Below, piece after piece: positions 1 through 5,758 of a stretch of 26,558 nucleotides of DNA. Each line of letters opens with the position of its first letter. The stretch's first letter is position 1. The notes below the pieces were generated by a model that was not told the DNA's origin, made no database searches, and worked only from the letters and a program-made list of their open reading frames with translations. The position numbers were made by a program, and so were the translations under genes. The stretch comes from JANLIQ01 sp964362925 (lineage in GTDB: Bacteria > Patescibacteriota > UBA1384 > 2-12-FULL-50-11): NCBI GenBank assembly GCA_964362925.1, contig CAYIGA010000010.1:1-26558 (forward strand), given 5' to 3'.

Positions 1-10
1 AGCGAAGCGA

Positions 11-128
11 CTATTTACTCACCGGAGTTCGTAAAATGTCGCTCGCAAGCTCGCTCGTTTTACTCATATGAGTTCGTAAAATGTCGCTCGCAAGCTCGCT
101 CGTTTTACTCACCGGAGTTCGTAAAATG
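11..128. repeat. 45-bp tandem repeat running into the transglycosylase start
   Basis: The segment GAGTTCGTAAAATG recurs at 25-38, 70-83 and 115-128, an exact period of 45 nt. Units 25-69 and 70-114 differ only in their last few bases, and a degenerate partial unit lies to the left. The period is a multiple of three, so each unit offers an ATG in the same frame (36, 81, 126). The ATG at 36 hits TGA at 69-71, the ATG at 81 reads through into the next gene, and the ATG at 126 is that gene's likely start. GTAAAA and TTTTAC inside each unit are complementary and could pair. The array may extend left of the window. Confidence 0.9.
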
Positions 129-854
129 AGAGTCTGGGCAAAAGTTTTGGCATGGACAGGCGTTGGCCTGCTTGGGCTGGGCGGACTAGCATTTGTCATC
201 GGTCCAGCCCTTTTTGCGAGCGTCGCCTACCCCTTGCCGCAGGAATATCAACAAACAGTCTGCCAAGAAGCGAAAAATTTTAACGTCGAACCAAAACTCC
301 TTGCCGGCTTGATCTTTGCTGAAAGCCGTTGGAACCCGAAAGCCCAATCTAGCGCTGGAGCGGTTGGCCTAACCCAATTTATTCCCAGTACGGCTCGAGC
401 GGTGGCAGAGCGACTAGATGTCAGCCCATTTCAGCCGAACGACTTGAAGAGCAATCCCAAACTTGCAATTAAATTTGGCGCCTATTATCTAAGCGATTTA
501 GTTAACCGGCGTTACGCCGGCAATAAAACTAAGGCCTTAATTGCCTACAACGGTGGCGGCGGAGCGGTCATTGGCTATGAGCAGGGCTACCCGTTTAGGG
601 GGACACTTTCCTACGCCAACAAAGTTATTAGCGTCGGTGAAATGTACCAAAAAATCTACGGCGATTGGTGCAATCGCGAAGGATTACCTGACCTTTCAGC
701 TAAAACACAGAACCCAACCGATCTGCTCAAGATTATTTCCGTTACCGATTTTTGGCGTAATTTACTATTTGATCGGGTTATTCCCTCCGACGATCCTCAA
801 TCGTCGGACTCGACTAACCTTGACTCGTTCTGGAAAAATTTACTAGGCACTTAA
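126..854 (+). CDS. Membrane-anchored lytic murein transglycosylase (SLT domain)
   Basis: Predicted to cleave the MurNAc-GlcNAc bond of peptidoglycan outside the membrane. With the start at 126 the protein is 242 aa. Residues about 7-36 form one hydrophobic anchor (VGLLGLGGLAFVIGPALF). The SLT domain follows at about 45-185, with the catalytic Glu66 in AESRWNP, the family motif SAGAVGLTQFIPSTA, and the AYNGG loop near 140. The last 60 residues are polar and unrecognised. An in-frame ATG at 81 would add 15 residues coded by the upstream tandem repeat; I prefer 126 because the anchor then begins with a short Arg/Lys-containing head. There is no Shine-Dalgarno at either start. alaS follows 45 nt downstream. 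The family is certain; the exact subfamily is not. Confidence 0.88.
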   Translation: MRVWAKVLAWTGVGLLGLGGLAFVIGPALFASVAYPLPQEYQQTVCQEAKNFNVEPKLLAGLIFAESRWNPKAQSSAGAVGLTQFIPSTARAVAERLDVSPFQPNDLKSNPKLAIKFGAYYLSDLVNRRYAGNKTKALIAYNGGGGAVIGYEQGYPFRGTLSYANKVISVGEMYQKIYGDWCNREGLPDLSAKTQNPTDLLKIISVTDFWRNLLFDRVIPSDDPQSSDSTNLDSFWKNLLGT

Positions 855-899
855 TCGCTTAAAACTGATGATTGACTCTACTTGGGGGGTCGTAAATTG

Positions 900-2585
900 A
901 TGGAATTAGACGAGGTTAGAAAAAGTTTTGTCGACTATTTTGTCGACCTGGGTTATCTGCGTCAGGATCAATCGAGTTTAATCCCCAGCAACGATCCATC
1001 TGTCCTCTTTACCACCGCCGGCATGCAACAGTTCAAAGAATTCTATCAATCACCGCTCGACGCTCCAGCCAAATCGATCGTAACGATTCAGCCGGTTTTT
1101 CGGACCTCGGACATCGGCGAAGTTGGTGACGCCACCCACCTGACGATATTTGAGATGTTGGGCAATTTTCGCTTTGGTGAACTCGGGAGCAGGAAGATGA
1201 AAGAAACGGCCATTAAAGAGGCCTGGAACTTTATCGATAAAAAATTGGGCGTTGTCAAAGAACGGGTCTCGACAACGGTCTTTAAGGGCGATAAATTAAC
1301 CAGCGCCGACACCGAGTCCGAAGGTATCTGGCAGGCACTTGGCATTGAAGTCAAAAAAATGGGCCGGGCTGATAACTTTTGGGGTCCGACCGGTGACGAA
1401 GGTCCGTGCGGACCAACCTCGGAAATTTATATCGACGGCATTGAAGTCTGGAATTTAGTTTTTAACGAGTACTACAAAAATCGCGATGGGAAATTTGCCA
1501 AATTGTCGTCAGTCGGTCTAGATACGGGAAGCGGCTTAGAGCGGCTGGCGGCCACCCTCCAAAGCCATCGGTCGGTCTGGAATATTTCGCCGTTTGCTAG
1601 TTGGGTCGAGATGGTTGATCCCTCGCGCGAGTACGAAAGCAAGATTATCGTCGATCATCTTCGGGCGATCATGTTTTTAGTCAGCGAAGGGATAAGACCA
1701 GCCAACAAGGGTCGAGATTACATTTTACGCCGACTGATTCGGAAGATCGTCTTTTTAGAGCGCCGAACGTCGATTAGAACCGATCTAGCCAAAATTCTCG
1801 GCGAAATTTACGCCTATTACTCCCCGTTATATCCGCTGGTCAATACTGAAAAAGTCGTTAGAGTTTTCGCCGACGAGCGAGCTCAATTTGAAAAGAACTT
1901 GGCTCGGGCAATCGGTCATCTTGATCGTTGGGTGATTTCGCAAACTGGTTTTCCGTCAAGCGAGAAAATTACCAAACTGGCTTTCTATTTGTTTGAGTCT
2001 TTCGGTTTTCCCAAAGAATTACTACTCGAACATCTGACGGACTTGGGTTGGGAATTTGACGACGATTTATTTGCCCAGTTATTTGTCGCCCATCAGGAAA
2101 CATCGCGTCAGAGTTTAGAGGGATTATTTAAAGGCGGCTTGGCTGACCACGAAGCGCCAACAATCAAGCATCACACCGCCCACCATCTGTTATTGGCGGC
2201 CTTGAGAGAAGTTTTAGGGCCGACGGTTGGGCAAAAGGGCTCAAACGTCACCAAGGAACGACTGCGGCTCGACTTTAATTTTGAACGTAAACTTACTGAC
2301 GAGGAGCTTAAAAAAGTTGAAAAAATTGTCAACGAAAAGATCAAAGCTGATCTACCGGTAGTTCGTCAGGAAATGTCCAAAGACGAGGCGCTAAAATCGG
2401 GAGCGCTGGCGGAATTCGGCCAAAAATACGGTGAATCTGTCACCGTTTACTCGATCGGCGATTTCTCCAAAGAGCTCTGCGGCGGCCCGCATGTGAAGAA
2501 TACAGGCGAGCTTGGAAAATTTGAAATTCTTAAAGAAGAAGCCTCCGCACAGGGAGTGCGAAGGCTCAAGGCGAGAGTGGTCTAG
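900..2585 (+). CDS. alaS: Alanyl-tRNA synthetase, short form without C-Ala domain
   Basis: Charges tRNA-Ala with alanine and hydrolyses mischarged Ser/Gly-tRNA. The class II catalytic core occupies about residues 1-240 (PSNDPSVLFTTAGMQQF near the N-terminus, GPCGPTSEIYID and GLDTGSGLERLA later), followed by the helical tRNA-binding region. The editing domain carries the zinc-binding set His425/His429 (HHTAHH) and Cys527/His531 (CGGPH). The protein ends at residue 561 with QGVRRLKARVV, just where most bacterial AlaS (about 870 aa) continue into the dimerising coiled coil and C-Ala domain. The start at ATG 900 has GGGGGG at 884-889; a TTG at 882 would add 6 residues. The stop overlaps that of the convergent 111-aa gene in the tetramer CTAG. 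A decayed second copy of the 3' end lies at 3765-3919. Confidence 0.95.
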   Translation: MELDEVRKSFVDYFVDLGYLRQDQSSLIPSNDPSVLFTTAGMQQFKEFYQSPLDAPAKSIVTIQPVFRTSDIGEVGDATHLTIFEMLGNFRFGELGSRKMKETAIKEAWNFIDKKLGVVKERVSTTVFKGDKLTSADTESEGIWQALGIEVKKMGRADNFWGPTGDEGPCGPTSEIYIDGIEVWNLVFNEYYKNRDGKFAKLSSVGLDTGSGLERLAATLQSHRSVWNISPFASWVEMVDPSREYESKIIVDHLRAIMFLVSEGIRPANKGRDYILRRLIRKIVFLERRTSIRTDLAKILGEIYAYYSPLYPLVNTEKVVRVFADERAQFEKNLARAIGHLDRWVISQTGFPSSEKITKLAFYLFESFGFPKELLLEHLTDLGWEFDDDLFAQLFVAHQETSRQSLEGLFKGGLADHEAPTIKHHTAHHLLLAALREVLGPTVGQKGSNVTKERLRLDFNFERKLTDEELKKVEKIVNEKIKADLPVVRQEMSKDEALKSGALAEFGQKYGESVTVYSIGDFSKELCGGPHVKNTGELGKFEILKEEASAQGVRRLKARVV

Positions 2586-2917
2586 GGCTCGGGTGTTCGT
2601 GGCCGAAACACAATATGGGGCGAGGAAAGAATGGCGCTGATCTTGATTTTCAAAGTCACCAAGTCAATCCCGAGGCGATCGTATCGCTCTGTTGAGTAGA
2701 GACACTCCTCAGCTTTTGCTAGCCTGTCGCAAGCCAATTTGTAGTTGCCTCGGGTTATTGCCCAAGCAGCTTTGTTTACGAGCACCGCCGCAAGTGCGTA
2801 TCGATCGCCAGCGTGGTGCATTCTGTCAGCAAGCAAGAATGCGTCGGCAGCATGCGAAGGGGTTTGGGGGTCAACCAGCCAAATTAGCCAGATCCCAATC
2901 AACTTAAAGATCCTCAC
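2582..2917 (-). CDS. Small secreted or membrane-anchored helical-repeat protein, unknown function
   Basis: I do not recognise the 111-aa product. It starts with GTG, preceded by a strong GGAGG Shine-Dalgarno 8 nt upstream (2926-2930), which is the best evidence that it is real. Residues 3-15 (IFKLIGIWLIWLV) are hydrophobic and are followed by PQTPSHAADA, which looks like a signal peptide or single anchor. Residues about 38-75 (AAVLVNKAAWAITRGNYKLACDRLAKAEECLY) have the spacing of a TPR-like helical hairpin. It converges on alaS, sharing the CTAG tetramer for both stops. It belongs to the accessory insert between the two alaS tails, so it probably arrived with it. Confidence 0.6.
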   Translation of the reverse strand: MRIFKLIGIWLIWLVDPQTPSHAADAFLLADRMHHAGDRYALAAVLVNKAAWAITRGNYKLACDRLAKAEECLYSTERYDRLGIDLVTLKIKISAILSSPHIVFRPRTPEP

Positions 2918-2925
2918 GAGAATTA

Positions 2926-2930
2926 CCTCC
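2926..2930 (-). promoter_or_regulatory. Strong Shine-Dalgarno deciding a GTG start
   Basis: The minus strand reads GGAGG, then 8 nt, then GTG at 2917-2915. This is one of the clearest ribosome binding sites in a window where many genes have none, and it supports the 111-aa gene and its non-ATG start. Confidence 0.7.
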
Positions 2931-2986
2931 AGGGTGATAACTTGATGATAATGTTTGCTCGTTGCTTGTCTAGGGTTAGACTATGG

Positions 2987-3013
2987 AAAACCGGCCAATT
3001 AGGCTGGTTCGAG
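2987..3013. repeat. 27-nt hairpin repeat, copy A
   Basis: Nearly identical (24 of 27, three transitions) to copy B at 3833-3859. The core is a hairpin with arms AACCGGCC (2989-2996) and GGCTGGTT (3002-3009) around AATTA. Read on the minus strand the hairpin is followed by four T, so a weak minus-strand terminator is possible. Copy B lies in the decayed alaS tail, and copy A also reads KTGQLG in the matching frame, so copy A may be a further fragment of an alaS end. Confidence 0.75.
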
Positions 3014-3017
3014 CGAA

Positions 3018-3047
3018 TTGATTCATGGCCAACCGCCGGCGTAAAAC
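3018..3047 (+). promoter_or_regulatory. Possible promoter of the PaaX/Cas2-like gene
   Basis: TTGATT at 3018-3023 and TAAAAC at 3042-3047 are 18 nt apart. If this is used, the left palindrome at 3071-3100 would lie in the early transcribed region, where a bound protein could repress. The match to consensus is only moderate. Confidence 0.25.
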
Positions 3048-3070
3048 TATCACATATGGTTATTTCTATG

Positions 3071-3100
3071 TTAATCTATTACCGTACGGTAATAGATTAA
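3071..3100. repeat. Perfect 30-bp palindrome, left copy
   Basis: The left half is TTAATCTATTACCGT and the right half is its exact reverse complement, with no spacer. The right copy at 3730-3759 differs only at base 9 of the left half (T versus A) and at the matching base of the right half. The central 12 bp, TACCGTACGGTA, is shared. The site lies 29 nt upstream of the start of the PaaX/Cas2-like gene. It could be an element end, a recombinase or nuclease target, or an operator for a dimer. Confidence 0.95.
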
Positions 3101-3129
3101 TGTTTTCTTCAGGCAACTCTAATTTAATA

Positions 3130-3684
3130 ATGAATAAATCGGTGAACGAACAGAGGCTCGGTCAGGTCACTAAAGACATTTTACACTTCGTATTTATTGG
3201 GGCGTTGTGTTGCGTCGCTCTTAGCTCGCCAGTTGGGGCGGAAAAGACAATGAAGTTTTTGTGGAAAGAAACTAAAAAAGCTTTTTCTGGCTACGCGGGT
3301 GGGCGGCTCAAGTTATTACACCAAGCTGGTTACATTACGACGCAAGGCTGGAGAGTCGTCCTAACTAAAAGAGGACGAAGTCTATTGGCTCGGGCCGGGC
3401 TGGAAGGTCTGCGTATTGAGCGTCATCCTTGGGATCGCGTTTGGCGTTGTGTCGCCTACGATATTCCCGATGCTATGACGGGATCTCGCCGAGCTTTTCA
3501 CGACAAGCTAGTGGAAATGGGTTTCGTCCAGATTCAGAAGAGTGTCCTGGTCTGTCCCTTTCGTTGCGGTGAGCAAGTGGGAGTGGCGGCCAGTCTATAT
3601 GGGGTCGAGCAATACGTCTTGTTTATGGAAGCAAATGACCTGCCGAGTGTCCATCGCCTCAAAGCAAAATTCGCCCTAATTTAA
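3130..3684 (+). CDS. PaaX/Cas2-like protein with winged-helix-like and Cas2-fold domains
   Basis: 184 aa. Residues about 16-36 are hydrophobic (DILHFVFIGALCCVALSSP), as in CPR members known to me. Residues about 55-90 look like a winged helix (GGRLKLLHQAGYITTQG, VVLTKRGRSLL). Residues about 101-182 match the Cas2/PaaX-C ferredoxin-like fold: WRCVAYDIPD with the Cas2-type Asp111, then LVEMGFVQIQKSVLVCPF, the Cas2-style G-x-x-x-x-QKSV segment. I chose the start at 3130 because an upstream ATG at 3025 would translate straight through the left palindrome and because 184 aa fits the family. No cas1 or CRISPR array is nearby, so a CRISPR adaptation role is unlikely. It may be a DNA-binding regulator, a nuclease, or part of a mobile unit; the activity is unknown. 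Confidence 0.8.
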   Translation: MNKSVNEQRLGQVTKDILHFVFIGALCCVALSSPVGAEKTMKFLWKETKKAFSGYAGGRLKLLHQAGYITTQGWRVVLTKRGRSLLARAGLEGLRIERHPWDRVWRCVAYDIPDAMTGSRRAFHDKLVEMGFVQIQKSVLVCPFRCGEQVGVAASLYGVEQYVLFMEANDLPSVHRLKAKFALI

Positions 3685-3729
3685 TTAATCCAAGGTATCT
3701 TTTACAACGCCCACGGGATCTGGATATAT

Positions 3730-3759
3730 TTAATCTAATACCGTACGGTATTAGATTAA
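3730..3759. repeat. Perfect 30-bp palindrome, right copy
   Basis: The left half is TTAATCTAATACCGT, followed by its exact reverse complement. It pairs with the copy at 3071-3100; the single differing base pair is changed on both arms, so both copies remain perfect dyads. It lies 45 nt after the stop of the PaaX/Cas2-like gene. The decayed alaS tail begins a few bases to its right. Confidence 0.95.
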
Positions 3760-3764
3760 CAAAA

Positions 3765-3919
3765 GCAGATGTTTTTTGAGGGGCTCTGTGGTGGCTCGCA
3801 CATCGGTGATCCGCGGTGATCTGCTCGTCGTAAAAACCGGCCAGTTAGGCCGGTTTGAGATCTTGAAGGAAGAATCCTCTTCGCAGGGCGTACGTCGGAT
3901 CAAGGCGAGGGTAGTTTAA
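3765..3919 (+). pseudogene. Decayed second copy of the alaS 3' end
   Basis: Translation of 3787-3804 gives CGGSHI, matching the zinc motif CGGPHV of the intact AlaS. From about 3833 to the TAA at 3917-3919 the frame reads KTGQLGRFEILKEESSSQGV then RRIKARVV, 22 of 28 residues identical to the intact tail. I count 60 of 87 identical bases there, with most differences in third positions, so both copies diverged while coding. About 25 nt of foreign or shifted sequence lies between the two blocks (ending near 3830), and a frame break precedes CGGSH, so the copy cannot be translated as alaS. The rest of the gene is absent. It probably marks the original alaS end displaced by the insert. Confidence 0.85.
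3833..3859. repeat. 27-nt hairpin repeat, copy B; possible minus-strand terminator
   Basis: Partner of copy A at 2987-3013. Arms AAACCGGCC (3834-3842) and GGCCGGTTT (3848-3856) form a perfect 9-bp stem around AGTTA. On the minus strand the stem runs into a short T tract (five T including the stem end), about 60 nt past the stop of the minus-strand gene at 3916-4317. It could therefore terminate that gene, although it lies inside former alaS coding sequence. Confidence 0.6.
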
Positions 3920-4317
3920 CCGCCGTATTCTTTGATTGCGGCTAGAACTTTTGCCCCAAATTCTGGATATTGGTTCATTTCCGGAGTCATTGTTAGATCG
4001 ACCAAATTTTCCGCGGCCAGTTCTTTCATTCCAGCAGTGGCCATCAGTTGGGCGCACGACAATTGGCGCTCAAGACGAGCAAGGGCCGGGTCGCCTTCAG
4101 TAATAAAGTCAGCTAACTCTTCACCAGCAACCTGATAGGCAACATATAGCTCTTCAGTCAGCTCTTCCCCTTGTTCTATACGAGTTCTGATCTCGGCCTT
4201 CTCCGCAGATTCGACAAAACTGGTTCTTTCTGACTGCTGCTCGATTAATTCGGTCTCGCCCGTTCGAGGAGCGACAAAATCACGACCTTCCTGACTAGTT
4301 GGCTCAAGTTCGCTCAT
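3916..4317 (-). CDS. Acidic cytosolic protein of unknown function
   Basis: I do not recognise this 133-aa product. It has no signal peptide or membrane segment. Residues about 1-60 are rich in Glu, Gln and Ser and look disordered (MSELEPTSQEGRDF), and about 60-133 looks helical (EELYVAYQVAGEELADFI, LERQLSCAQLMATAGMKELA). The start at 4317 is chosen because it gives a typical acidic N-terminus; an in-frame ATG at 4362 would add 15 residues and leave 23 bp to the divergent ftsA-like gene. Neither start has a clear Shine-Dalgarno. Its TAA overlaps the TAA of the decayed alaS tail in the tetramer TTAA, which suggests that it was the original convergent neighbour of alaS. Confidence 0.6.
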   Translation of the reverse strand: MSELEPTSQEGRDFVAPRTGETELIEQQSERTSFVESAEKAEIRTRIEQGEELTEELYVAYQVAGEELADFITEGDPALARLERQLSCAQLMATAGMKELAAENLVDLTMTPEMNQYPEFGAKVLAAIKEYGG

Positions 4318-4385
4318 GAACTGACATTGTCCCGTTTCTATCAATTGCGCCAGTCGGTGCATATTTGGTAGGGTAAGGATATATT

Positions 4386-5630
4386 ATGGGACTTTTTGGT
4401 ACTCGCAAGAAACAAAACAATTGGGCAATTAGCTTAGATATCGGGACGGAATTTGTCAAAGCCCTGGTTTTTGAGGTTATCGACGGCGAAGGCCATATTC
4501 GCGGTGTCGGCCGGGCTCGCCAACGTTTGAGCGATATGCAAGGCGGCGGGATCACCGATATTCACGGCGTCACCCACAACTGCGAAAAAGCGATCGAACA
4601 AGCGGCGACGATGGCCCAATTTTTACCAGGGCAAGCAATTGTTGGTATCGCCGGCGAGCTAGTTAAGGGGGCGACCACTACCATCAAAGTTACTCGCCAA
4701 AAACCGCAAACTCAAATTCAAGTGGCCGAACTCCAAGACATTGTCAACCAAGTTCAAGCCCAGGCCTTCAGTCAAGCCCGTAAGGAACTGGCCGAAGAAA
4801 CCGGCCTGGAAGAGATCGATATCCAGCTCGTTAATGCCGCTATTGTTTCGGTCGTCATCGACGGCTATAAAGTAACCAACCCGATGAGCTATCAAGGTAA
4901 AGAGCTGTCTGTCGGGGTCTACAACGCCTTTGCCCCGATTGTCCAGTTTGGAGCCTTGGAAACAGTTGTTCGGGAGTTAAATTTGGAATTGTTGGCCATC
5001 GCCGCCGAGCCGTACGCCGTCGCTCGTTGTTTGAACGAAGAGTCAACCGATTTTGCCGCCACTTTTATCGATATCGGCGGCGGCACAACTGATGTCGCTG
5101 TTGTTCGTAACGGCGGTGTTGAAGGGACAAAAATGTTTGCCATCGGCGGCCGAGCTTTTACCAAGCGAGTCGCGGCGGTTTTAGGCGAAACTTTCACCTC
5201 CGCCGAGGAAGCGAAGATCGCTTACTCTGGTGGCAAGCTTGATAATGAAAAAACCGAGCTGGTTCGTCAGGCTCTCAAAAATGACATCCAGGTTTGGCTG
5301 TCGGCCTTGCAAATTTCGCTCGAAGAATTTGGTCAGGGTGATCTCCTTCCGAGCCGAATTTTGCTCTGCGGCGGCGGCAGTAATTTACCAGAAGTTAAAG
5401 TAGCCTTGTTGGATCGGGAATGGTCGAAGGATCTACCCTTTGCTCGGACGCCAGAAGTTCAATTCATCAAGCCCAACGATGTCGCCAATATGGTTGACGA
5501 AACCAAATCGCTCTCCGATACGGCCGATGTGACGCCGATGGCTTTGGCTAATGTTGCTTTAGACTTGATTGGCCAAACGAGTATGCTAGAGACATTGATG
5601 AAAAAAGCCCTCTTGGGAGTGAAGCAATAA
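4386..5630 (+). CDS. FtsA-like actin-fold ATPase (FtsA/PilM superfamily)
   Basis: 414 aa, close to the usual FtsA length. The actin/Hsp70 nucleotide pocket is visible: phosphate 1 ISLDIGTEFVKALV near residue 16, phosphate 2 ATFIDIGGGTTDVAVV near 225, and the adenosine loop ILLCGGGSNLPEV near 325. An SHS2-like insert lies at about 85-170, as in FtsA. No C-terminal amphipathic helix is obvious. The start is supported by AAGGA at 4375-4379, 6 nt before ATG. In FtsA the protein tethers FtsZ to the membrane; in PilM it forms the type IV pilus cytoplasmic ring. No pil genes flank it, but the next gene is a membrane protein that might be its partner. I favour an FtsA-like division role, with PilM as the alternative. 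Confidence 0.8.
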   Translation: MGLFGTRKKQNNWAISLDIGTEFVKALVFEVIDGEGHIRGVGRARQRLSDMQGGGITDIHGVTHNCEKAIEQAATMAQFLPGQAIVGIAGELVKGATTTIKVTRQKPQTQIQVAELQDIVNQVQAQAFSQARKELAEETGLEEIDIQLVNAAIVSVVIDGYKVTNPMSYQGKELSVGVYNAFAPIVQFGALETVVRELNLELLAIAAEPYAVARCLNEESTDFAATFIDIGGGTTDVAVVRNGGVEGTKMFAIGGRAFTKRVAAVLGETFTSAEEAKIAYSGGKLDNEKTELVRQALKNDIQVWLSALQISLEEFGQGDLLPSRILLCGGGSNLPEVKVALLDREWSKDLPFARTPEVQFIKPNDVANMVDETKSLSDTADVTPMALANVALDLIGQTSMLETLMKKALLGVKQ

Positions 5631-5650
5631 AGGGAAGTATATAGAATTAT

Positions 5651-5729
5651 GAATATAGAATTACGAATTAAAACAGAAACATTTTTGCCGCAGAGTGGCA
5701 AGCCATTCTTAATTCTTAATTCTTCATTC
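5651..5729. repeat. Nested imperfect inverted repeat (79 nt)
   Basis: Outer arms GAATATAGAATTACGAATTA (5651-5670) and TAATTCTTAATTCTTCATTC (5710-5729) are complementary at 17 of 20 positions. Inside lies a second hairpin, TTGCCGC/GTGGCAA (5685-5691 and 5695-5701) with loop AGA. The structure fills the gap between the FtsA-like and baseplate-J-like genes. It could be a transcribed hairpin, a small non-autonomous element, or a weak attenuator. Confidence 0.8.
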
Positions 5730-5758
5730 CTGATTCTGCCTGAATGGAGCGAAGCGCA

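Larger units (their letters stand above)
3071..3759 (+). mobile_element. Putative palindrome-bounded element carrying a PaaX/Cas2-like gene
   Basis: A 689-bp unit begins and ends with matching perfect 30-bp palindromes and contains one 184-aa gene. Decayed alaS sequence starts within about 5-10 nt of the right palindrome, which argues that this palindrome is the true right boundary of an insertion. The left boundary is less clear, because the sequence left of 3071 shows no convincing alaS homology apart from the hairpin repeat at 2987-3013. No target-site duplication could be established. The architecture recalls elements with hairpin ends mobilised through single strands, but the encoded protein is not an HUH transposase. 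The mobile nature is inferred. Confidence 0.45.

Noticed and set aside
11..199. 62-codon minus-strand frame in the tandem repeat
   Set aside because: It is the translation of the 45-bp repeat (SKTSELASDILRT repeated) continuing antisense into the transglycosylase gene; it has no ribosome site and no family.
2692..2945. Plus-strand frames opposite the 111-aa gene
   Set aside because: They lack a ribosome site and their sequences look like antisense shadows; the minus-strand frame has GGAGG at the right distance.
3003..3020. tRNA T-arm-like GGTTCGA at copy A
   Set aside because: No 5-bp T stem, anticodon arm or acceptor stem surrounds it.
3025..3129. Upstream ATG at 3025 as the start of the PaaX/Cas2-like gene
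   Set aside because: It would code through the palindrome (VNLLPYGNRL) and make the protein 35 residues longer than the family; 3130 fits better.
3071..3759. CRISPR locus because of the Cas2-like gene and repeats
   Set aside because: There are only two palindromes, 659 bp apart start to start, no spacers, no cas1 and no other cas gene. The protein is a PaaX/Cas2-like fusion, not a stand-alone Cas2.
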